From contig NC_062229.1 in NCBI RefSeq assembly GCF_902686445.1, positions 1,538,001 to 1,602,000 of the forward strand: DNA of 64,000 nucleotides, in the 5' to 3' direction. Shown here in pieces: positions 18,216 to 28,968 of the stretch. Each line of letters opens with the position of its first letter. The stretch's first letter is position 1. A model generated the notes under the pieces. It made no database searches. It was not told the DNA's origin and was given only the letters and a program-made list of their open reading frames with translations. This DNA is from Sciurus carolinensis. Lineage: Eukaryota; Chordata; Mammalia; Rodentia; Sciuridae. The translations under genes and the position numbers were made by a program.

Positions 18216-20500
18216 CACACACAATGTTTAAATATATTACCTTATGGAATTTAAGAAGTTAAGAGTACTTGATTTTATATTTAGCAGTTAGGACTTTTAA
18301 CTTTGTAAATTAATCAGATGTCTCTGACAAACACATTTATTATTAATCCCATTTATGTCAAATCTAATTCACTCATTTTTAATGTGAAAACTAAGATATC
18401 AGACGTGCAGTTAACAGTACTATCCTTCTCTTCTTTGTTGAAAAAAAATCTTAGAAGCGATGGATATTACATACTAGACGTTTTACAGAAACCAACACTC
18501 TATTGTCTGACCACCTAGAAAAACTTGTGAGTTAGTCATTTTAAAGATATCTTTAGTCTCATTTGTTTACCTAATTTAAATTGAACTTTTTAAATTACAT
18601 GAACTAAAAGGTATTTGAACCCATTTTTCTTTTAAATTTTAATTTATGAGTGCTCATTTATCTATATACCAATCACAATACCATGTACATGACATACGAA
18701 CACAGCACATATGTAGACACAACATGAAACAGGAGTGCACACATGCACAAAACAAGAGACATAGATCCTGTAGCTGTTTGTTGTAAGATGAAATTTTCCC
18801 CAAGTATTTGATCGCTGACCCTTAAAAACTGGCCTCTAATTGAAGACAAAGTGTAAAAACCTCTATAGTTAGGAAAAATAAGACTGATCAGAAAAAGATA
18901 TTAATTTAGGAACACAGGATCTAATGTAAATTCACCATAAAACCATGAGCTCAAAAATACAGAATTTAAAAAACAAGAGTTCTAAAACTTGACATAGCCA
19001 TTATGAGAGTGAAGTTCATTCTTTGGCTCAGATTAGAGCTAATTTAGCTACTGAAAGAATGAGAGAGCCCTGAAATACTTAGGTAAAGATTCTCAAGGTA
19101 AAGAAAACTTGACCATTTTATTTTTCCTCCCTGTCCTGTAGTGTTTAGGGAGGAACTTGTTAAGAAAGCAGTGTGGTAAGATAGCTAGCCATTTGAGTCC
19201 CATAAGCCTCTGGGATTTAATGGTGACACTTTGTCCTCCCTTCAGTCCCAGATCAGTTCTCTGTGAGCCTTGCAAGTCTCGCAGGCCTCCAAAATTTACA
19301 TTTCAAATGTAAGCCTTGGAGAGACAGAGATCTGGCAGAAACCAAGGGAAGTGCTGTTTGAGCTAAACATCATGTCTAGGGCATTTTACCCATTTTTTCT
19401 TTGAGAAATCAGTCTCTTAAGGTGTAGTCCTGTAATGTATGTTTCCCAGAGAGACAGTGTTACTTCCCAGGTGGTAATCAGGCCAGGTTGGATACAGAAA
19501 ATTATTAGGCATCTCCTTTATCTAAACTGTGATTATGTCATCCTCTACTATTATTTTCTAGAAGAAGGCTCCCCTCTGAACAACAACAACAAAAATTTAA
19601 TAGGAGACATGGCACCTGTGGCAAGAAAACTGTCTTTTTGGTTAGGGGACAGCTCCCCAATCCTGGAGCCTCTAGAGGTCAGCAGTTTCTGCCTTTCCTT
19701 TCATGACCTCTTGCTGGCGCCTCACTCAGAATGGTGGATACTTTTTAATGACTATTTTAATTTAAGGGAGGACATCTGCCAGCTAGTTGTGCCCTTAAAA
19801 TTCCTTACATGTTCCCTTTGTCCTTTTGGCTCCTTATTCTCACAGGACCATGATTTCACATTAAGCTCCTCCATTTGAAGTGGAAGGCTAGCTTGTTAGT
19901 GCTCTGGGTGATGTCCCCACTAGAGAAAGTAAATAATTTGGATTCCTAAACTAGGATGGATAAAGAGTAGTTTCACTCTAATTAGCTGAGAGGACGTCCC
20001 TCCTGCAGTCCCACTGGTGGAGGACCCCCAGGGACCAGAGGAACCAAAAGGCAAAGGTCTTGGACAGGGCACCTCTGCAAGAGACCTGAAGGAATCTTAC
20101 CTCCCAAGAATGATAAGGCCAGTGTTGCATGCAGGGACAAAATGGCAGAAAGTGGCCTCTGATGGAGGTTTGAATACATAAGAGAAGGAAGAAACTGAAG
20201 AGGATAGGGTAGAGAAAGATTCTGCCAGCACCAATAAAGGACCCAATACAGGTTCTTGCTCTATCCACTTGGCAGTAAGGTAGGAAAAATCCAGCCCAGG
20301 GTTGGGGTCAATTTCAGGTTGCATGTGGGCACCACTGAGTCACGGTGGACCTGGAGAGTGGGAAGAGTCTCCTGCTATGAGGCAGAGCGAGGAGAAGCAG
20401 TCTGGGAATTCAGCCAAGCTGGTCATGCCAGAAGCAGTGCCCAGGGCTCACCTATTGGCCACACCTTCAGCAACTGCAGCCCTGAATCATCGCAGTCCTT
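18216..20500. other. Intergenic DNA, no gene recognised
   Basis: AT-rich to about 19,400, then mixed. Short open frames such as 19,435-19,878 have no recognisable content. The stretch at about 19,980-20,290 has the look of an old LTR or retrotransposed piece but could not be assigned. Confidence 0.4.
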
Positions 20501-21130
20501 CGAATGCAAAGAGGAACTGTGGACCAGGGTGCAGCCTAGCTGGGCGGCCCCCAGAGGCGGCCAGGAGCCCACATCCAGGCCACGCAGGCCGCCTGGCTTT
20601 CCTTCCTAGGACCAGCTCCGAGGCGGTGCCAACGGGCATGCGGCTTCCTACTGTGGAGGAGGCTGGGACAGGCCGTGCAGGCCCAGCCCGGTCCAGCCGG
20701 CCGCCCTAGGCCTCCCCCGCGCACTCCCCGTGGAAGCTCAGCTGCTTCCCATCGCAGTGCAGGCGTGGCGGCAGCAGGGCAGTCGCTGGGACCGTCCCTG
20801 ACACGCCGCCACCCAGGTTACTCACCTCTGGGAAGACCGCGGGCTCGGGGGCGAGGGTCAGGTGAGGTTCCCGCCACTGCCAAGGCCACTTCCGGTGCCA
20901 CTTTCCCGCGCCCACCTGCGCCTGCGCACTCAGCCAAGCCGGGCTCCCAGCAGGCTCTGGGCCCCGCGTGCCGGATGCCGTGGAAGGCGAGGCCGAGGTG
21001 CAGGGGCGGTCCTTGGGAGCTCCACTTCCCACAGGCCTCCGGGCTGGGCCTGGGCCCGGTGGAGCACTGCGAGAGGAGCGGTGCGCATGCGCCGCGGCTG
21101 GGGCGGGAGGACAGGCAGCCAAGGTGCTTG
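20500..21130. promoter_or_regulatory. CpG island promoter without an assigned gene
   Basis: A CpG-dense stretch between ZNF556 and the ZNF555-like gene. It contains an NRF1-type palindrome TGCGCATGCGC (21,082-21,092), a second near match CTGCGCCTGCGCAC near 20,925, and an ETS-type ACTTCCGG near 20,888. Strong splice-donor-like sequences occur on both strands: CAGAG then GTGAGTAAC on minus (donor at 20,825-20,824) and GTCAG then GTGAGGT on plus (donor at 20,862-20,863). These suggest noncoding first exons, but no downstream coding exon could be assigned. Confidence 0.5.
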
Positions 21131-22055
21131 GATTGCAGAGCTCAGCTCTCAGACCTCCGGGCAGAGAAGCCCCCTTTCCTGGGGCCCCGCTGCCTGCTTT
21201 GTGATGTCACAGGAAGTGTTAGCAGAAAAAACCTGAAACCCTGAATGAGCCATCTAATTCCTGAATGCACCCGCTAGACGTCACCTGCTCTTAGTTGGTG
21301 GCTCTTTAGCTGACTGTCGCTTAACTCCTCTGATGCGTGGGTCTTGATGGTCACAGATGAAGTTCAGTTCAATCGCCTTTTCCATGCCTCAGTCCATAAA
21401 TGTCCCCTAAATCTGATCCTCAGAGGGCTGGATCTGAGGCTTGCCCTTTCTTGTGAATCAACTCTTCTGCAAAGCTGGTCGTTTCAGTCACTGGCATAAT
21501 GCATGGTGGGACTGGTTTGGGAACAGCTAGAGTGGGAGTGGCCAGGAAGAGCGTGTCCCCAGGCTGTGGGTTCTGCTTTGGCTTCCACCTCCCCAGCAGC
21601 CAAGTGGGGCTTCCACAAGGTTCCCAAAATCAAGAGCGGGTTGGGGGTCCATATGGCGTTTTGCAGGACGAAGGCACAGAACTGAGCTTGAGATGGGAAC
21701 TTTACAGCTGGAAATGCCTTGACAGAGGCCTTCCAGAGACAGGATGCTGATGCAACACGGTTAGGTGGCCCCAGGGCAGCGTCTCTCTGGGGAGAGCTGT
21801 CTGTGTGCTGGGGTGTGTCCTTCATGTTCCAGAACCACTGGCATTCCAGAATCTGTCAGGAAGTACCTGGTGTAAAAGACAGACACTAGAAGGGAGTTTG
21901 CTTCTCTCCTGTATGTGTCCTAGGTAAGGGCAGGTGTGGCCATTGTGGCTGCTTCCTAATTGCAGACTGGGTTCAAACAGGTTTTGTATCCAGTCCTGCA
22001 TCTCCTCCAGAAAAGGATTTCCAAGTGGTGTAGACAGGTCTTCTTGTGCACTTAA
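21131..22055. other. Intergenic DNA, unrecognised
   Basis: No gene, RNA or repeat could be assigned. Confidence 0.4.
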
Positions 22056-22172
22056 AATTTTTTTTTTAATTTAATTGTAGATGGACACAATACCTTTATC
22101 TGTTTGTGGTGCTGAGGGTGGAGTCCAGTGCCTCACCCGTGCCAGGCGAGCTCCACCACAGCCCCAGCCCCT
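22056..22172 (-). repeat. ID SINE, minus strand
   Basis: Reverse ID: GGTGCTGAGGGTGGAGTCCA and CCAGGCGAGCTCCACCACAG, next to a T-rich stretch (reverse of the tail). Confidence 0.8.
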
Positions 22173-22289
22173 TGTTGTGCACTTACATGTCAAAGTTCAG
22201 AGGAGTTTTAAGTTTCCTCTTAAAATATTGGAAGTATTTTTATTGTTCAATTTTAATATATCTATAACAAAATTTTAATATCATAGAGG

Positions 22290-22415
22290 GTTTTGTATTT
22301 TTCATTGTAGATGGACACAATGCCTTTATTTATGTATTTCCATGTGGTGCTGAGGATCGACCCAGTGCCTCGTGTGTGCCAGGCAAGCTCCACCACTGAG
22401 GCCCAGCCCCAGCCC
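22290..22415 (-). repeat. ID SINE, minus strand
   Basis: Reverse ID: GTGGTGCTGAGGATCGACCC and GGCAAGCTCCACCACTGAGG. Very like the copy 230 bp to its left, including the TAGATGGACACAAT flank that is part of the tail region. Confidence 0.8.
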
Positions 22416-22507
22416 CATCGTGAGAGTTCTGATGATTGCTTGTTTACACCAACACAACCAAGGTGGAGAACACTCAGTCACTCCAAAGAATACTCTTGTG
22501 CCTGTGT

Positions 22508-22587
22508 GTGTGCATCACTAGGCATGGAATCCACAGCTCTGTGCATGTGAGGCAAGCGCTCTGCCAATGAGCTACAGCCCTGCCCAC
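22508..22587 (-). repeat. ID SINE fragment, minus strand
   Basis: GTGAGGCAAGCGCTCTGCCA then ATGAGCTACAGCCCTGCCC, a diverged reverse ID. Confidence 0.65.
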
Positions 22588-25330
22588 TTGTGCCCATACT
22601 TACTCAAATTCTTCACCCCAAACCACTGATCGGTTTAGTTTACTATACCTTTGTCTTTTCCATGTCATACAAAGAACACTATATGGTCTTGAAAGTCTTT
22701 TTTTTTATATAAAATTTGATGCCCTGCTTGTACACCTGAGTAATTACATATGCGTTCCATTATTCTCAGCTTGGAAGTGAGGTTCCTCGGAGAGCCAGGC
22801 CTGCCCAAGAACACTGGAGCAGGGGCTGCTCTTAGGTCCCATCTTGGGTGCCAAATCCATTGCCAAAATCTCAGTCCTAGTCAACAATGCTAATCCAATA
22901 ACGAGGACAGGGTTTTGAGCAAAGGAGAAACACAGGACTCCTGTCCCAAAGGCTGTAAATCTCCATTATTCTCAATCTAAGTGTTGATGTTGTCCAGTGC
23001 AAGCTAAGCACAGAGCAAGCACTCAAACTAGAGCGACTAGCCCTTACCAGCTGTGAGCACTTGGTGTTCTTCATCTGTCTGATGCAAGGGAGACGGGGCA
23101 AGGATGAATGAGCCGGAGCCACTGTCATCCACATCTAGGGAATGCCATGAAGACCTAAATCCACATGGATTAGAAAAAGGGGAATGAAGGGAAAACAGAT
23201 TCACATGAGAAGTACCAGGAAAGATTGGTTATGTTTTGCTCTTTAATGAAACAGTAAGGAGCTACATTTTTTTTTCTCTTCTTTTGCTAATGCTGGAGTC
23301 TACAAATGTGGAAATTATATTTTTGAAAAGCAAACAGACTTTTCAGGTATTCTGGATCATTAAAACAAAAGGCTTCCACGTTCTTCTCCTCGAAGACGTG
23401 TTAATCTTTCCTGTTTGAGTCTGTCCTTTCTACAGATGTTGCTCAGGTCGACACTTCAAGTTCTGGAGCCTCCAAGCCACAAAAATGATCAGACTCTCCC
23501 CTTTCTCCCGGTCTGGCTGGTTTGTCTCCAGCTCCTCTAGCAGGCACTCTGAAGGCCCTGGAGAATCACATTCACGCCTGAACACTCGCCAGGATCGCCA
23601 ACCCTGGACACATCTGCTGGCAACTGCCTTTGAACGGCCGGGCTCCGTGACCCCAAGCCTCCAATGGGGGCTCACACTGCCTTGACGCCAGGAAGCTCAT
23701 TTTTTATTTTTTACTACCAGTGGGATACTAGGTTTAAAGGGCAATGGCAAAACCAATTATTTAAGTTTTCAGTAACAATGAATAAGAACTCATTTTAATG
23801 GCAAATGAGTCTAATGAAAAATAAAATTTACATAACAGAAAAGTGCCTGTACTTGTATGCCTGGTAATATGTTTAGGGAATGGGCAATGCTTAGACTGAC
23901 AAGATCACAACGTTGACTTGAAATCTGTGATAAATGATTCTTTCAGTTAATGAAAAACAGATGGTGAGTGGTCCTGTCCACACGCTGCTGCTAGACTTTT
24001 GGCCTCCAAAACCCAAACGAAATTATCTGTTGTCCTGAGCCACTGAGTTCTTGCACTTTGTTAATATCAATCCTAGGAAACAAATACAATTAATATACAG
24101 CTGCTTTGAAAAGCACAAAAAGTAGGATACTTCTGAGGAATAGGTAGCCATTTCCCTTGAAAAGAATCCATGTTATTTTTAATGAAACATAATCAAACAT
24201 AATTAAATCCATATAAAGAACCACATTCAGCTCCAAGTGGGAGAAATCTCCCAAATCTAACGTAAGAGGAAGGCCTTTGTACTGGGTCAGCCACTTAAAA
24301 GTGCAATCGAGAAACAGTGTCTCCTGTTCTTTTTCTTGTTTTGTACAACATTGTGGCTTGCATGGTGGAATCAGGGTCACAGAGCATCGGAAGTGTTAAG
24401 AGAACAGGCGTTGACCATACAAATCAGACCTCACGCAAATACGCCAAGATCTGCAGAAGAGGGGCCTTGGCACACCAGGGAGGTCAAACGGCGGCCGTCC
24501 CAACCACGGTCTAGTGAGCTTGCTGGGTTTGCAGGAAACCAAACTATGGGTTCCAGGCCTCACAAGCACATGTTGGGCCAAGCCCACAGGGACGTCTGGA
24601 TGACTGAGCTTGGACGCAGTGGAGATCGGGCACTGAAGTCTTACTGATGATGCTCCTGACTGGGCTGGATGAGAATCCAGAAATAAGCTAAAGGCTGGTG
24701 TCCACGATGCCCCTGTGCCACTGCTTACTGTGACTTACTGTGGTCTCCAAGACCCAGTGACACCTTCTTCACTTCTTCCTCTACATCTCAAGCAAGTCAG
24801 GCTACTGGTAAATTCAAACATGCAACCATCCAGGAAAGGGATCCTTGTCAATTCAGCTACACACAGTGTCCACGTAGCCACGGCAGAATCTAGAGCACCA
24901 GCGGCAGCCCGGTATGTCACTGCCACGTCAAAGGTGTCTCTCAGGGCAGAGCCTGTCGTCCGACTCAGTCGCCAGCAAGGACGGACAGCAAAGGGCCACT
25001 CTTGAAAACATCACTTGGGGCAGTATTCTTTAAGAACTTCACAAAATTCCAAAGCTCTGCTAATTACACATAAGTCTCCTCTGCCAAAAGCAAGCAAGCA
25101 AACTTTCAGTAAGGTGGAAAATACGATGGGTGACGTCCAATATCTGCTTCAGTGTCAGTGGAAAAAACTCCTGACCCTAGTAAATACCAGTCATTGTTCT
25201 ACTAACCCGTTACTTGGAGAACAATTTAACACCAACTCGTGTATCAAAAAATATGCCTCGAACACTCATGAATCCTCAAAATGTGATTCATCAAATTGCA
25301 AGAAGAGGAAAGAAGACTGCCTGTCAAATT
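22588..25330. other. Intergenic DNA between repeats
   Basis: Mostly unrecognised. It includes a possible retroviral primer-binding-like site near 22,843-22,861 (minus), an MLT1-like LTR end near 23,960-24,085, and short open frames without recognisable content at 23,430-23,690 and 24,317-25,010. No convincing gene. Confidence 0.4.
23960..24085 (+). mobile_element. MaLR (MLT1-like) LTR 3' end
   Basis: The text TTGGCCTCCAAAACCCAAAC, TATCTGTTGTCCTGAGCCAC and CACTTTGTTAATATC parallels the conserved MLT1/MST LTR end (GCCTCCAGAACTGTGAGA...TAAGCCACCCAGT...). It is old and diverged. Confidence 0.5.
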
Positions 25331-25449
25331 TCATGTGCTACATCTGAGCATGATCAGGGTTCTCTGACCTAAATGTTCACTGCAGACGAACCACACACTC
25401 GTGTGTCCACTTTGGGGAGCGGCACTCCTGAGGGCAACACCACGTGCAC

Positions 25450-26786
25450 AGCTCTGGTGAGGCTCTGATGCCGTGAGGGAGCGCCGCGCAGGAGTCCGCC
25501 TCAGGAGGCTGTCCCGCCTTGCACCTGCAGGGCTCCCTGCACGTGTCTCCTCAGAGAGGAGGAACAGGGAAGGCCTTCCTGCTCTGCTCGCAGCAATAGG
25601 GCCTCTCCCCAGTGTGCAGGCGCACGTGCACTGGCAGGGAGGACGGCCTTTTGAAGACTTTCCCACGCTCCTGACATCGGTAGGGCTTCTCTGCGCTGTG
25701 TGTCCTCATGGGCAGCTGCAGGCGTTCCAGCCAGCTGAAGGCTCTCCCACACGGCTGGCACTCACAGAGCTTCTCCACGGTGAGCCTTCACACGTGCTTT
25801 TGTAAGGACACGTGGCAACGGAAAGCCTTCCCACGCAGCGTGCACTCCCAGGACTGGTCCTCGGGGCGCATCTGCACGTGTTCCAGGAAGCAGGCTGACA
25901 CGCTGAAGGCCCTCCCGCAGGCCCTGCAGTGGAAAGGCTTCTCTCTGGCATGTGCTCTCCTGTGTTTCCATAGGGATACGGGCCAGTTAAAAGTCCTCCC
26001 ACACTGCTTGCACTTGTGGGGTTTCTCTCCAGTGTGCACACTCATGTGTCCTCGAAAGGACGAGGGGTGACTGAAAGCTTTCCCACACTTCTCACATTCA
26101 TAGGGTTTCTCTCCACCAGGAGCAGGTTCGTGTCTTCAAAAGGACTGGGGATAAATGAAGGTTTTCCTACACTGTCTGCGTTTGTGGGGCTTCTCTCCAG
26201 TGTGCATTACCATGTGTCTCCGAAAAGCCGAGGAGTAGCTGAAGGCTTCCCGCACTATGCACATTTATGTGGCTTCTCTCCGGTGTGTGCAATCGCGTGC
26301 CTGCGGAACGTGGAGGAGCTGAAGGCTTCCCCGCAGTCCGCACACCTGTACGGCTTCTCTCCCGTGTGACTTCTCGCGTGGCTCCTGAGGCTGGAGAGGT
26401 TGATGAAGGCTCTCCCACGTTGCTGGCACTCAAAGCTTTCTCAGCAGTGTGCGTTCTTACGTGCCTGTTGAGGGAACACACACAAGGAAAGGTCTTCCCA
26501 CGCAGCATGCACACATAGGGCCTCTCCCCATTGTGCTTCTCACACGTTCCCAGGTGTGAGTGGCGACTGTAGGCTCGCCCGCTCTCCTGGCACTGGCCCA
26601 GTTTGTGCCCAGGTGGAGAGTGACGTGACCCTTGAGGCAGGAACACTGCACAGAGGCTTCTCTGTCTGGGCCACATTCATCCGCGTCCGCTGGCAGGAAT
26701 CTTCCTGTGCAGGTTATGGTTTGGAATCTGGCTGAAGACTTCTCCACATTGACTCTTATTTCCACAGTCTCTCTACTACCTGTTTC
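25450..26786 (-). pseudogene. ZNF555: ZNF555-like exon 4: broken finger array
   Basis: The acceptor is TTTTTAATAG before GAAACAGG. The first third is badly shifted and carries stops. Finger text is continuous from about 26,130 to 25,790 (KPHKCKQCGRTF, KPFHCRACGRAF). A CGA-to-TGA type stop (25,790-25,788) then interrupts it, with two more finger-like units behind and a frame break in the last one. Several zinc ligands are replaced, for example CEQS and CQER. Confidence 0.85.
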
Positions 26787-27074
26787 CTATTAAAAATGAG
26801 AAACATGAAATTAATGGTTTGCTTGATAATGATTTAATGTTGTTACTAGAACTTTGTTTTAACCACGTTCTGTGAAAGGGCGGGTTTCATACCCTACCTG
26901 AATTGTTTGAGACAAGAATAAACTAAATACTCTGGAGGATAGTGTGTCTACTTTCAGTATTTAAAAAATATATATTATATATGGTGCTTCTTGATAGTCG
27001 TTGCCAACCAAACTGTGTTTCTAATACTCCACGTCAAAGTCATTTAAAGAAATATGTGTAAAAATTCTGTGAGT

Positions 27075-27300
27075 AACCCAGGCATGATGATGCACGCCTG
27101 CCATCCCAGAGATTCAGGAGGCTGAGGTGGGAGGATTTCAAGTTCAAGGCCAGCCTCAGCAACTTGGCAAGACCGTCTCTCAAAATAAAACATAAACAGG
27201 GCTGGGGGTGTGGCTCAGCAGTAGAGTGCTTGCCTAGCATGTGCAAGGCCCTGGGTTCAATATCTAGTACTAACAAACAAACAAAAACAAAATGAAACAA
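27075..27300 (+). repeat. B1-dID SINE
   Basis: B1 unit (CAGGCATGATGATGCACGCC, AGGCTGAGGTGGGAGGATTT, AGGCCAGCCTCAGCAACTTG) followed by an ID unit (GGGGGTGTGGCTCAGCAGTA) and an A-rich tail. It lies in the intron before the ZNF555-like finger exon. Confidence 0.92.
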
Positions 27301-27419
27301 AAAAACTCTGAGTGAACAATTTGGAGCTGGGATTGTGTTTGGTTCGCTTGCTTTTTCAATTTTGTGACATACTAAGATTCTCTCCTGGAAAGCTGCTTCT
27401 CTTGTTGAGTTCAGCTCAC

Positions 27420-27607
27420 CTTGGACATCTCCCCTGGTCTGTGTACTGATCTTCAATGCTAAGTAAGCTCTTCCCAAATTTTTCCAAACACAGAGGCTCA
27501 GGAATTATTTCTGGTGAGCTTTCCTATTTCAGGTTCCTTGAGTAATTTTTCTCTGTACATATCTTGCTGAGAAACTGACCCACTGGACTGAAATTGAGTT
27601 TCATCAT
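27420..27607 (-). pseudogene. ZNF555: ZNF555-like exon 3: linker with stop and frameshift
   Basis: Acceptor TTTCAG before ATGATGAAAC; donor CCAAG before GTGAGC. It reads DDETQFQSSGSVSQQD, then TGA where the family has Trp (before ASVFGKIW). A CTTA duplication then shifts the frame before the SIEDQ motif. The 188-nt length equals 184 plus the 4-nt duplication. Confidence 0.88.
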
Positions 27608-28009
27608 CTGAAACAAGAAGTGAAGAAATCTTACATGAAAAAAGATGTACATGCCAGTCAAAAATCTTACATGCCAGCCGAAAAAGTCCCCGAGGAGCGC
27701 CAGCACTTCAGGGCTTCGTGAGCACAGGTGGCAGTGTCGAGTGTCTTGAAGAGAACGGGAATGTTCTCACCAGGCCCCGAGACCACACCCACAGTGGGGT
27801 GCTCAGGGAGCTCTCCTTACAGAGAGAAAAACTGTCTGACACGCACATTCTCATTCTCACGGATAAACTGATTCCAGCCACCACAGGTGCAGGTGTGATC
27901 TTGTCTGTTCATGAGTGTGTTCTGCCTCCTCAGTCCAGTCCAGGAACAGGCTCGCCGTGCAGGAAAGACTTGCTCTCTGAATGACCAAGGGATGGGGGGG
28001 CACCCTCAC

Positions 28010-28136
28010 CTACTGAGGCCAGGTTCTGGAAGGTCTCCAGAACCACATCTCCGTAGAGGTTCTTCTAGGAAGGATCCAGCAGGGCCCACTCCTCCAGGGA
28101 GAAGTCCACGGCCACATCCTCAAAGGCTACTGGGTC
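28010..28136 (-). pseudogene. ZNF555: ZNF555-like exon 2: KRAB A box with nonsense codon
   Basis: This 127-nt exon has intact splice sites (TTCTAG acceptor, GTGAGG donor). It reads [17 protein letters not shown] then ALLDPS, then TAG at 28,067-28,065 where the family has Gln, then KNLYGDVVLETFQNLASV. LYRDVM has become LYGDVV, so the TRIM28-contact region is also altered. A product starting at exon 1 would stop after 24 residues. Confidence 0.92.
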
Positions 28137-28499
28137 CTAGAACAATGTGCAGGAGGAAGGCTGGGGAACCACACAGGGCCACTGTCCTCAGCCCATCCAC
28201 AGTTCACACAAGATCCTGTGCCTCCTGGGGTCCCCCCGACTCCACTGCAGACCCGGTCCTCTCTGTGCACGCTCGCTTCCTCAGGGTCCACAGCCCACTG
28301 ATGCACCCACCTACGTCCACTGTCTACTGGGACCACCTCACGGCTTGTTTCTCTCTCAACAGTTCAGACCACACTGGAAATGTCAAATATTCTAAAAGTG
28401 AAACAAAGCTTTCCATTCAAAGACCACCAATCCCTTGCAACACAGAGATTTTTGGCCCCTTCCCTATTACACACCACACCCTCAGCACTACAGGAAGCA

Positions 28500-28562
28500 C
28501 AGAGCCAACCCCGGCCACTCAGGGGGCTGAGGCAGGAGGATGGCAAGTTCAAGGTCTGCCTG
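28500..28562 (+). repeat. B1 SINE fragment
   Basis: GGGGGCTGAGGCAGGAGGAT and CAAGTTCAAGGTCTGCC, the core of a B1 unit without clear ends. Confidence 0.65.
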
Positions 28563-28879
28563 GCATGAGGAGGTCTTGGTTTCCAACTCCGGCACTGGAG
28601 ATAAACTCCCCCCATGTATCCCACAAGCACTGAAGGCAAAGGCGGATCTCATGAGGACATCAGAGCTGCAGTGAGCGCCCCAGTAGTCAAGGTAAAAGGG
28701 CTGTCTTGGGGACAGAGCCTCCTTGCCTCATGCCGCAGGCGTGTGCTGGACTCCACGCTCTACACCTTAGAAAGGTTAGGTCTCCACAACAGACTTATAC
28801 CTCTTAGGGTCTGGCAAAAAGGGAAATGAAGAAAGGCAATCTCTAAATGGTGGTACACTTTTGGGATTTTAAGTAGCCG

Positions 28880-28968
28880 TTTTTAGTTTTGTGCCTCTAT
28901 GAAAACTTTGGAGCTGAGGATGGAACCTAGGGCTTTGCGCTGACCACTGAGATACTCCCCCGGCCCTG
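28880..28968 (-). repeat. ID SINE fragment, minus strand
   Basis: GAGCTGAGGATGGAACCTAG and TGACCACTGAGATACTCCCC, a diverged reverse ID. Confidence 0.65.

Noticed and set aside
27911..28633. A 240-codon plus-strand frame over the ZNF555-like KRAB exon
   Set aside because: Antisense to a KRAB exon and B1 text, and without recognisable content.
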